Shown here: one piece after another, positions 19,631 through 25,379 of the stretch
How positions within the stretch are numbered: position 1 is the stretch's first letter
How the letters are laid out: each line of letters opens with the position of its first letter
Origin: a virus
Length of the DNA: 25,379 nt
Virus record (IMG/VR): IMGVR_UViG_3300047322_000568
Span: 1 to 25,379 of that record
Reading direction: 5' to 3' (one strand)
Notes under the pieces: generated by a model
What the model saw: the letters and a program-made list of their open reading frames with translations, nothing else
Database searches by the model: none
What the model was told of the DNA's origin: nothing
Made by a program: the position numbers and the translations under genes

Positions 19631-22488
19631 GCAGCAAGAAAATCACTTATGGGCGGACGACTGCTGCGGACCGCGGCACCATCGTCACCCACGAAGGGAC
19701 CTGGCCTGAGATCGCCGAGCTATTCCGTGAACCCTTGCGCCGGAAGATCACCCAAGAACAGTACGCGGGCATGTCGCCGAAAAACCGGGCGCATTCCAAG
19801 AACACAGGCCTGTTTTTCGGGGGCAAGTGCGATAACGGTCACCGAGGCGACAACACCCTGGTGTCCCGTTCGATGGTCAACCTCGACCTCGACGATCACT
19901 GCGCCGAAATCTGGGCTGACTACATGCTGCTGGGCACGATCCCTGCGCTGGACGGTCTGGCCTACCTAATTCACTCGACGCGCTCGAGCACATCCGAGAC
20001 GCCGAAGTTCCGGATCTGGCTGCCACTGTCCCGCGAGGTCTCACCGGCTGAGTACGAACCGGTTGCCCGGGGCATCGCAGAAATGCTGGACGCCTCGATG
20101 ATGGCCGTGGCCCGCGAGAGCTACACACCGGCTCAGGGGATGTACCTGCCGAGCGTCAGTTCCGACCAGGACTACTACTTCAGCGTTATCGAGGGCAGCT
20201 TCTTCAATCCCGACCGGACCCTGAACCGGTACCCGGCCGATGACGCCTCAACGTGGCCACGCAAGCCGAAGGAACAGGTAACCGAGTACGTCCCCGGTCG
20301 GAAGATGACCCATCCGGAGGACAAAAAGGCTCTCGCACCGATCATTGCCGCCGTCCACCGAGCGTTCGATCCGCACGATTTCATCACCGAGTTTCTGGGC
20401 GACGTCTACCTGCCGGCCGGGGACCGCTATTCCATCGTCAGTGCCAGCGGCGCCCCGAGCGTGCGGGTGTACGACGACGCCTTTATCCACTCTGACCACG
20501 GCTCCGATCCTGCCGTGGGCCAGCACAACACCTTCGACCTGGGCCGTATCCACCTGTTCGGCGACCTCGATGCCGACTTCGAAACCGACGCCATGTTCAT
20601 GACGGAATGGCCGTCGTACAAGGCAATGTCGGCGTTCATGCTCGAGCACGATGAAGTCCGTGAGGCCCTGGCCCAGATCGAGATCGAGATCGAGGAAGAA
20701 CGCAACGGCGGCATGCTCGATCTGCTGGCCGATCTGGACGATGAAGAACCCGAGCCCGACGAACCGGAGCCGGAAGAAGACGATGACGACGACGACCTGA
20801 TTGGCCGGATAAAACCAGCCAAGAAGAAAACGAAGACCATCGAGGACGTGCTGAAGAAGGTCAAGGCTTCGATAGCCAGGGCCAAGTCGCTGGACGACCT
20901 TGAGCGCCGTCTGGAGATCATCCGAGGCTTCCCGACTACCGATTTCCGTGACCTACACCGCGATCTGGTCGCACCGGACATCCAGCGCAAGTTCAAGGAG
21001 CTGACGGGCGAGTCGATCACCAAGGCCGTCGCCCGGAAAATGCTGGCGTCGACCATTGAGAACCTGCGCAAGCAGGTGGAAGGCCTCGACGTACCGGTTT
21101 GGCTGAATCCGTGGGTCTACATTTCCTCGACCAACACCTTCCTGAATCTGGACACCAAGCAGGTGCTGCCGAAGGACGGCTTCAACGGCTTATACAGCGG
21201 CGAGGCCGGCGAGGAACACGGCACCAACAATAACGGCACGCCGAAGGTGCTCCCTTCGGACCTGGCTCAGTCGGTCTACATGCTGCCCAAGCCGTACACG
21301 ATCAAGTTCCATCCGGACAAGCCGAGCTTGTTCGAGGACGACGGCGTCCTGTACGTCAACACCTACCGGGCAGCGCACCCTTCATCGGGCGGCTACAAGG
21401 GAAAGGCCGGCGTGAAGCTGCTTCTGCGGCTACTGGTCGACCTGTTCCCCGACGAGATCCACCAGCGCATGGTGCTGGACTTCATCGCTCACTGCGTTCG
21501 GTACCCCGGCAAGAAGCTGAAGTACGCCCTGCTGATCAAGGGCTGCGAGAACGAAGGCAAGTCGCTGTTCGCCGAGTTGATCAAGAAACTGCTGGGCACG
21601 CACAACTGCATGACCATCGGCAACGAGCAGCTGACTGAGAAGTTCAACGCCTGGGCCTTCGAGAAGCTGTTCTGCACCGTCGAGGAAATCAAGATCGTCG
21701 GGAAGGAAGCCTACGAGGTGCTGAACAAGCTCAAGCCGGTCATCACCAACCCCGAGATTCCTATTCGCCGGATGCGGACCGACGCCTCCCACGAGCTGAA
21801 CTTCTGCAACCTGTACATCACGACGAACTTCGAGGACTGCCTGCCGCTCGAGGACGACAACACCCGTTTCCTGGTGCTGTTCACCCGCTTCCTGGTCAAC
21901 GCCGAGGTCAAGGCCTGGCACGCCGAGCTGAAGAAGATCGAAGGCTCCGTCTACACGCGGGAGCTTTGGGACCACATTCAGGAGCGCCCCGCTCAGTTCC
22001 TCGAGTTCTTCGCGAAGTACGAATTCAGCGAGGCCTACGACCCGGATGGCGGTCGCGCACCGGACACCGTGTTCAAGCGGATCATGGCCGAGGATGGGAA
22101 AAACGAGGAACGGGTACTGCTCGACGACATGCTGGAGAGCGAGGAAAACCCGACCATCACGTCCGAGATATTCATCTGGGCGAATTTCCGGGCGATCCTC
22201 GATTCGAAGGATCTGGCGCCCAATCTGCGCAACCGCGCCGTGGGCAGTTTTTTGAAGCCGCTGGGTTTCATCAAAGCCAAACCGACGACAATTCGCGTCA
22301 ACGGGGACGTCAGAAAGACCCTGGTTTGGACCCGAAATTCGAGTCTGATCAACCGAAATGCCGAAAATGCACTCACTCAAGAGGGCCGCGACAAGGCAAA
22401 AGCAGCGATGGAAGCCGTCGAAGCGCTCGACGATGGCGAAGATTTGCGCAGCAACGTGATCCAGATGCAGAGGAAAAACCGGAAATAG
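19627..22488 (+). CDS. Primase-helicase: AEP-like N-terminus plus SF3/DUF5906 helicase
   Basis: This encodes 953 residues from the ATG at 19627 (ATGA overlap with the gene before; an earlier ATG at 19555 would lie within that gene). Residues 1-230 resemble an archaeo-eukaryotic-type primase domain: SMVNLDLDDH (Asp87 and Asp89 as the catalytic DxD) and TPKFRIWLPL. Residues 370-400 form an acidic linker with six Asp followed by LIGR. The C-terminal helicase (DUF5906/D5-like SF3) has Walker A KGCENEGKS (Lys645), Walker B CTVEEI (Glu686-687) and NLYITTNFEDCLPLEDDNTR as the sensor/arginine region. It should prime and unwind DNA at the phage origin. A terminator and a repeat-rich region with origin-like features follow at once. 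Confidence 0.9.
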   Translation: MSSKKITYGRTTAADRGTIVTHEGTWPEIAELFREPLRRKITQEQYAGMSPKNRAHSKNTGLFFGGKCDNGHRGDNTLVSRSMVNLDLDDHCAEIWADYMLLGTIPALDGLAYLIHSTRSSTSETPKFRIWLPLSREVSPAEYEPVARGIAEMLDASMMAVARESYTPAQGMYLPSVSSDQDYYFSVIEGSFFNPDRTLNRYPADDASTWPRKPKEQVTEYVPGRKMTHPEDKKALAPIIAAVHRAFDPHDFITEFLGDVYLPAGDRYSIVSASGAPSVRVYDDAFIHSDHGSDPAVGQHNTFDLGRIHLFGDLDADFETDAMFMTEWPSYKAMSAFMLEHDEVREALAQIEIEIEEERNGGMLDLLADLDDEEPEPDEPEPEEDDDDDDLIGRIKPAKKKTKTIEDVLKKVKASIARAKSLDDLERRLEIIRGFPTTDFRDLHRDLVAPDIQRKFKELTGESITKAVARKMLASTIENLRKQVEGLDVPVWLNPWVYISSTNTFLNLDTKQVLPKDGFNGLYSGEAGEEHGTNNNGTPKVLPSDLAQSVYMLPKPYTIKFHPDKPSLFEDDGVLYVNTYRAAHPSSGGYKGKAGVKLLLRLLVDLFPDEIHQRMVLDFIAHCVRYPGKKLKYALLIKGCENEGKSLFAELIKKLLGTHNCMTIGNEQLTEKFNAWAFEKLFCTVEEIKIVGKEAYEVLNKLKPVITNPEIPIRRMRTDASHELNFCNLYITTNFEDCLPLEDDNTRFLVLFTRFLVNAEVKAWHAELKKIEGSVYTRELWDHIQERPAQFLEFFAKYEFSEAYDPDGGRAPDTVFKRIMAEDGKNEERVLLDDMLESEENPTITSEIFIWANFRAILDSKDLAPNLRNRAVGSFLKPLGFIKAKPTTIRVNGDVRKTLVWTRNSSLINRNAENALTQEGRDKAKAAMEAVEALDDGEDLRSNVIQMQRKNRK

Positions 22489-22510
22489 GAAAAATCGCCG
22501 TTCACAAAAG

Positions 22511-22530
22511 CCGCCTTCGGGCGGTTTTTT
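22511..22530 (+). terminator. Rho-independent terminator of the primase operon
   Basis: CCGCC-TTCG-GGCGG (22511-22524) with a stable UUCG-type tetraloop is followed by six T residues at 22525-22530. It starts 22 bp after the primase-helicase stop. Confidence 0.92.
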
Positions 22531-22573
22531 GTTGGGAAAAATTCGTGTTTGGGTTTTCGGGGGGTTACGAAAA

Positions 22574-22589
22574 GGGGCTTTTTAGCCCC
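22574..22589 (-). terminator. Terminator for the leftward spanin genes
   Basis: GGGGCT-TTTT-AGCCCC: read on the minus strand, the stem is followed by TTTTCG. It would stop transcripts coming leftward from the spanin genes before they meet the primase operon. Confidence 0.65.
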
Positions 22590-22710
22590 AAAAACGGCTA
22601 TTTGTAACCAGTGGCTCCCGGATTGGTTACACTAGAATTTCGTTAGTTTTCAATGACTTACATACGTTGTAACCAATGTAACCACGTAACCAATACGTTC
22701 TGCTTTGTCT

Positions 22711-22734
22711 ATGTGTGTGAGAAATGTGTGTGAG
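22711..22734 (+). repeat. Direct repeat ATGTGTGTGAG inside the candidate origin
   Basis: Two exact copies of ATGTGTGTGAG at 22711-22721 and 22724-22734, separated by AA, lie between the two groups of GGTTAC sites. Confidence 0.8.
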
Positions 22735-22889
22735 TACGAACCGGACGAGAACAAGAATGACGGTGTGATATTTATCTCGTATGGAGTTATGAATATTATT
22801 GGTTATATTGGTTACATTGGTTACAGATATAGATAAACACCTGAAAACATTACCTTTTCTCTGTAACCAATAACTGTAACCAATAGAAT

Positions 22890-23183
22890 TTAAGGGGTTA
22901 CACCCTTCGCAGCAGCTTCTTCAGCCCGGGCCTTGGCCTGGAATTCACGGAGACCGGCGAGTCGAGCGTTGCAGTTCTCGGTATCCGTCTTTCGCGCCGC
23001 TGCCAACTCGCCCGCCTGCCGAAACGTCCCACCGGCTACCGACGCGGTGATGGGGCAGTCCACGAGCTGGCTGTCCGGCAGGTACACGTTCACGTACTCC
23101 GTCGTGGCTACCGGCGCGTGGCTACCGCAGCCACTGATCAAGCTGGCTAGGCACACGCACATCCAAACATTTGATCGATTCAT
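22890..23183 (-). CDS. Outer-membrane spanin lipoprotein (Rz1-like)
   Basis: The 97-residue product starts MNRSNVWMCVCLASLISGCG. It has a basic N-terminus, a hydrophobic stretch and a lipobox-type LISGC with Cys19 as the probable lipidated residue. The mature part has VYLPDSQLVDCPITASV and a Glu/Ala-rich helix. It should be anchored in the outer membrane and pair with the inner-membrane spanin encoded upstream, in whose gene it starts (overlap of 62 bp in another frame), a classical Rz/Rz1 layout. AAGGGG lies before the ATG. The mature part is longer and less Pro-rich than lambda Rz1. Confidence 0.82.
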   Translation of the reverse strand: MNRSNVWMCVCLASLISGCGSHAPVATTEYVNVYLPDSQLVDCPITASVAGGTFRQAGELAAARKTDTENCNARLAGLREFQAKARAEEAAAKGVTP

Positions 23184-23469
23184 CGCTGTCCCCTTGGACT
23201 TTCTGGATATTCCCGATTGCGGTGATGGTCTGGCCGAGTTTTTTGTTGTTCTCAGCCGTTTTATCGCCGATGCCCTTCAGTGCTGCATCAAAGGCGTCGA
23301 ACCGTTGACCCAGTAGGGTGGATTGCCTTTTCTGTTCCTCGACCGCCTGTGTCGCTATATCGGCCCTCTGCGAGGCAAGATCGCGGTCACCTGCGACCAC
23401 ATCCAGCCGCCACCACAAGACTCCGACCAGAATCGCCATCGCGGCGAGCACTCCCAGCATGATTTTCAT
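23122..23469 (-). CDS. Inner-membrane spanin (Rz-like)
   Basis: This encodes 115 residues from ATG 23469, which has the strong site GGAGG; an in-frame ATG at 23493 lies within the operator. The N-terminus MKIMLGVLAAMAILVGVLWW is a signal anchor, followed by a long periplasmic coiled coil (ASQRADIATQAVEEQKRQST to NNKKLGQTITAIGNIQKVQG) and a C-terminal SIKCLDVRVPSQLDQWL, the typical Rz ending. It works with the lipoprotein spanin to fuse the membranes at lysis. The endolysin gene is some 12 kb away, so the lysis genes are split. Confidence 0.85.
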   Translation of the reverse strand: MKIMLGVLAAMAILVGVLWWRLDVVAGDRDLASQRADIATQAVEEQKRQSTLLGQRFDAFDAALKGIGDKTAENNKKLGQTITAIGNIQKVQGDSDESIKCLDVRVPSQLDQWLR

Positions 23470-23487
23470 AGTTACCTCCGGTTTTAT

Positions 23488-23506
23488 ATCCAACTAACAG
23501 TTGAAT
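23488..23506. promoter_or_regulatory. Operator palindrome upstream of the spanin genes
   Basis: ATCCAAC-TAACA-GTTGAAT matches 13 of 14 half-site positions. It sits between the leftward spanin ATG at 23469 and the rightward gene at 23596, and may control one or both. TATAAA on the minus strand at 23487-23482 could be a -10 box for the spanins. Confidence 0.62.
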
Positions 23507-23595
23507 TCTCGGTGAAACAGTACGAAACTCCCAATCAAGGGCGTCCGAGTCAACCGGATATTGCTCGACAACGAGAAAAACCAGGAGAAACACCA

Positions 23596-23853
23596 ATGGC
23601 CAGCAGACACAGCGATGTAATCGTGGGTATGTCCACCGTTCCAAAGCACGAAAGCGGTGGTTGGGCTCTCCCTGGTGGCGGGATCACCCGCAGCCAGGCA
23701 GAGGCCGTCCGAGTCGCAACCGTTATCGACGCACTGCTTCGGGCTCGAGCCGGGTCCGCGGCGACATCCTCCTGCGGGCGACTGATCCGGGCGCTGAGTT
23801 GCACACGCCGGATGGCCAACCCTGACGCAGCTCGGCACATCGTCTCCGTATGA
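23596..23853 (+). CDS. Small unknown protein, first gene of a rightward accessory operon
   Basis: This encodes 85 residues from the ATG at 23596, which has GGAGAAACACCA upstream. The N-terminal half (HSDVIVGMSTVPKHESGGWA, then LPGGGITRSQAEAVRVATVI) looks like a small conserved phage domain with a GGWALPGGG turn followed by a helix. The C-terminal half is Arg/Ala/Ser-rich and low in information. I do not recognise a function. Its stop overlaps the next ATG by four bases, which supports an operon with the zinc-finger-like genes. Confidence 0.65.
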   Translation: MASRHSDVIVGMSTVPKHESGGWALPGGGITRSQAEAVRVATVIDALLRARAGSAATSSCGRLIRALSCTRRMANPDAARHIVSV

Positions 23854-24095
23854 GCCTGCAAGTGTCCCACTGCCGCTGCCGCTGCCCGAGCTGCGGCCTG
23901 TTCTTCAACAGCATCGCCGGCTTCGACAAACACCGCATTCCGGACGAGTTGTTCGACGGCAGACGCTGCCGCAGCGAATCGGAAATGCTGGCAGCCGGCA
24001 TGGGTACCAACACGGCGGGCTACTGGGTCACCGCTTTGAGTGAGGGCGGCTTCTGGAAATCCGGTACCGCCGATTACCTGGACGACTTGATATGA
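23850..24095 (+). CDS. Zinc-finger-like protein with DDLI tail (copy 1)
   Basis: The 81-residue product has HCRCRCPSCGLFFNSIAGFD followed by KHR: a CPSC pair, a hydrophobic FF/F core and a His give a short zinc-finger-like element. It continues with GRRCRSESEMLAAGMG and YWVTALSEGGFW, and ends DYLDDLI. The Cys-x2-Cys...His...RRC(R/M)...EM layout is shared with the next gene, so they appear to be paralogues. The start forms an ATGA overlap with the upstream stop, and the stop overlaps the next start. It may bind nucleic acid or a protein; its function is not known to me. Confidence 0.8.
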   Translation: MSLQVSHCRCRCPSCGLFFNSIAGFDKHRIPDELFDGRRCRSESEMLAAGMGTNTAGYWVTALSEGGFWKSGTADYLDDLI

Positions 24096-24409
24096 ACCAC
24101 AAGTGCCCGACCAACAGCCAGTGGAAATGCCCAGCCGCCAGGGAGGCGCTCGCCCTCACCGAACGCGCCATAGCCAGCCAAGGTTTGTCTGCCGGGATGG
24201 AGTGCATCAGCTGCAAACAGAAATTTTTCAGCGTGATCGAGTGGCGGCGGCATCAGCTCACCGGCAAGCCCAGGTGCATGACTGCTGAGCAAATGCGTGA
24301 AGCCCGTTTGGCCAAAGCTGCATGGGGCTGGTGGGTAGACGTAAGTACCGGAATTGAAAATGCCGCGCTCGAGACCATCGAGACCAACGACAACGACGAC
24401 CTGATCTAG
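24092..24409 (+). CDS. Zinc-finger-like protein with DDLI tail (copy 2)
   Basis: This is a 105-residue protein. The N-terminus (MNHKCPTNSQWKCPAAREAL) adds a Cys-containing helix not present in the previous gene. The core MECISCKQKFFSVIEWRRHQ, then PRCMTAEQMREARLAKAAWG and WWV, follows the same plan as the preceding product: CxxC, FF, His, RC-M and a final WWV/YWV. It ends NDNDDLI. The start is translationally coupled (ATGA) to the previous gene. The two adjacent relatives probably arose by duplication and have since diverged strongly. Function unknown. Confidence 0.8.
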   Translation: MNHKCPTNSQWKCPAAREALALTERAIASQGLSAGMECISCKQKFFSVIEWRRHQLTGKPRCMTAEQMREARLAKAAWGWWVDVSTGIENAALETIETNDNDDLI

Positions 24410-24420
24410 GAGAAGCACCG

Positions 24421-24765
24421 ATGGATACCCTCTACGCACCCGGCCAGCACCCGCAGGTTTCCCGCGCAACACTCGGCCCGCACAAGCTGATGCTGGAGAA
24501 CGACAACACCGGTCTGACCAAGATGGAGATCCATTACGGTTTTTCGGATCCGGCAGATCGGCTCCGGGTTTTCATCAGCCCTGTGCTGGGCGGCAGCCTC
24601 AGTTTCCCGATGCACTTGGAGCAGGCCGTCTACGTCCGCAACTTCCTGAATGAGTACATCGAGAATATCGCCCGTATCGCCCTGAAGCAGGAGAAGACCC
24701 CAGACGAGATCGACCAGGAAAATGCGGCCAAGGATTGGGCTCAACCGCCCGGATCTGGCGGCTGA
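24421..24765 (+). CDS. Unknown accessory protein
   Basis: The 114-residue product begins 11 bp after the previous stop with AGGAGAAGCACCG before the ATG. It contains LMLENDNTGLTKMEIHYGFS, then VFISPVLGGSLSFPMHLEQA and a helix VYVRNFLNEYIENIARIALK, ending in an acidic and then Gly/Pro-rich tail. There is no signal peptide or membrane segment. I do not recognise it. The codon usage and ribosome binding site look like those of its neighbours, and it is likely part of the same operon. Confidence 0.75.
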   Translation: MDTLYAPGQHPQVSRATLGPHKLMLENDNTGLTKMEIHYGFSDPADRLRVFISPVLGGSLSFPMHLEQAVYVRNFLNEYIENIARIALKQEKTPDEIDQENAAKDWAQPPGSGG

Positions 24766-24856
24766 TATTCCGAGAAAACAGGATGCCGCAGCCCCTAGCA
24801 AGTCCGCTACATTGGAATCCCTTCAAACCCGCAATACCACTTGAGAGGTAGCACCC

Positions 24857-25156
24857 ATGAGAATGTTCCGCAGCATTACCTTCGCACTCGGTATGGCGCT
24901 TGCCGCCATTGCCTCCTTCCCCACCTACGCCGTCGAGTTCGTAAGCCAGACTGTGTACCTGTCGACGATCACCGATTTCGGGGTCAGCCAGGCTAAGTTC
25001 GGTGTCGAGCTGGCGCAGCACCGGCAGGCGCAAGTCGCCCATGTCGATACGGTGAACTCCGACCTTACGCGTGAAGGCCACGGCTTCCGACAGGCTTCCG
25101 CAACTGACATCGCTACTAGCGCTGAACCTGTCCCGCGTGAGACTCGAATCTGTTAA
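24857..25156 (+). CDS. Small secreted protein with signal peptide
   Basis: The 99-residue product starts MRMFRSITFALGMALAAIAS, a classical Sec signal with probable cleavage after TYA (residue 25). The mature part of about 75 residues (VEFVSQTVYLSTITDFGVSQ onward) is polar, with DTVNSDLTREGHGFRQAS, and shows no recognised domain. GAGAGGTAGCACCC precedes the ATG, and a terminator follows. It may be a periplasmic or envelope factor expressed from the prophage; that role is a guess from the signal peptide and from its end-of-operon place. Confidence 0.7.
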   Translation: MRMFRSITFALGMALAAIASFPTYAVEFVSQTVYLSTITDFGVSQAKFGVELAQHRQAQVAHVDTVNSDLTREGHGFRQASATDIATSAEPVPRETRIC

Positions 25157-25181
25157 CACCGAAGCCCACGCAACCGAGAAG

Positions 25182-25202
25182 CCCGCCTAGTGCGGGTTTT
25201 CT
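25182..25202 (+). terminator. Rho-independent terminator of the accessory operon
   Basis: CCCGC-CTAGT-GCGGG (25182-25196) followed by TTTTCTTTT lies 25 bp after the stop of the secreted protein gene. Confidence 0.88.
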
Positions 25203-25223
25203 TTTGCCTGGAGATTGGTAGAC

Positions 25224-25308
25224 CGCGAAATCGGAAAAATCGGATTTCAGGATGGGGGTCGAAAAAGCGTGTTTTTCAGGGCTGCATATGGGCGCGAAAT
25301 CGGAAAAA
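25224..25308. repeat. Pair of 16-bp direct repeats near the right edge
   Basis: CGCGAAATCGGAAAAA occurs at 25224-25239 and again at 25293-25308, 69 bp apart. A short inverted repeat GAAATC/GATTTC (25227-25232 and 25243-25248) overlaps the first copy. The 150-bp stretch between the terminator and the ATG at 25353 holds no gene. Confidence 0.75.
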
Positions 25309-25352
25309 ACCGACGAAAGTGTTCACTGAGATTGTTATTAAGGGTCGAAACC

Positions 25353-25379
25353 ATGTCGGATACCGCGCTCGGCGCCGCT
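25353..25379 (+). CDS. Possible start of a gene running off the right edge
   Basis: An ATG with AAGGG eight bases upstream opens a frame of nine codons (MSDTALGAA) to the window edge. Too short to assess. Confidence 0.35.

Larger units (their letters stand above)
22563..22901. repeat. Cluster of eleven GGTTAC/GTAACC sites, candidate replication origin
   Basis: The gap between the primase stop and the spanin gene (about 400 bp) has no gene. It holds GGTTAC at 22563, 22625, 22810, 22819 and 22896, and GTAACC at 22604, 22669, 22678, 22686, 22863 and 22876; most extend to ATTGGTTACA or its complement. Three 9-bp units ATTGGTTAY run in tandem at 22798-22824, and two 13-bp units CTGTAACCAATAR at 22862-22887. 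The middle is clearly more AT-rich than the neighbouring genes, with a long AT-rich segment at 22760-22860. Iterons beside a primase-helicase gene and next to AT-rich DNA are the usual form of a phage origin; alternatively they are sites of a regulator. Confidence 0.72.

Noticed and set aside
21430-22380. Minus-strand frame of 316 codons opposite the helicase domain of the primase gene
   Set aside because: Antisense to a conserved SF3 helicase, with no domain or initiation signal.

Overview
The window is a GC-rich segment of a tailed temperate phage or prophage, probably of a pseudomonad. The host is inferred from the overall style: a lambda-like head module, a family A polymerase cluster with DUF2800/DUF2815 partners, and a cytosine methylase whose sequence resembles a family I recall from Pseudomonas phages. 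No integrase, tRNA or rRNA gene is visible. Both ends cut through the genome: the left edge interrupts a gene just past the major capsid gene, and the right edge stops nine codons into a possible gene.

Layout. Positions 1-8282 (minus strand, transcribed right to left) hold the packaging and head module: small and large terminase, gpW-like connector, portal, S49 protease with a nested scaffold, decoration protein, major capsid protein, an Ala/Asp/Pro-repeat protein and a partial head-completion-like gene. Positions 8370-10440 (minus) hold an accessory operon: a C5-cytosine methyltransferase with a second long gene nested in another frame, then a SLOG/YpsA-like protein and a DUF4326 protein. 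Positions 10525-11922 (minus) hold a GH19 endolysin and a CI-like repressor. Positions 12067-18621 (minus) hold a replication and recombination operon: unknown protein, DUF2800 nuclease, Enc34-type ssDNA-binding protein, a terminator, DNA polymerase, VRR-NUC nuclease and an SNF2-like helicase. Positions 18831-22488 (plus) hold a Cro-like protein, a small HTH protein, a small unknown and a large primase-helicase. Positions 22531-22901 are an intergenic stretch with eleven GGTTAC/GTAACC sites, a candidate origin. Overlapping spanin genes follow on the minus strand. Positions 23596-25156 (plus) carry small accessory genes, two of them related zinc-finger-like proteins.

Three observations stand out. 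(1) The methyltransferase gene contains a completely nested 390-codon gene in the +1 frame, with its own strong Shine-Dalgarno sequence. A 23-bp tandem duplication at the end gives both frames the identical tail TCADDLI, and all four differences between the copies are synonymous in the frame that uses each copy. (2) Seven otherwise different proteins end in (A/D)DLI, with varied codons, and three proteins carry a related internal DDDL(I/L)G motif. This suggests a phage-specific short linear motif, possibly an interaction tag linked to the ssDNA-binding protein. (3) A 19-bp palindrome, ATTCAAC-N5-GTTGAAT, recurs at intergenic positions in front of most transcription units, as expected for a dispersed operator of one phage repressor.
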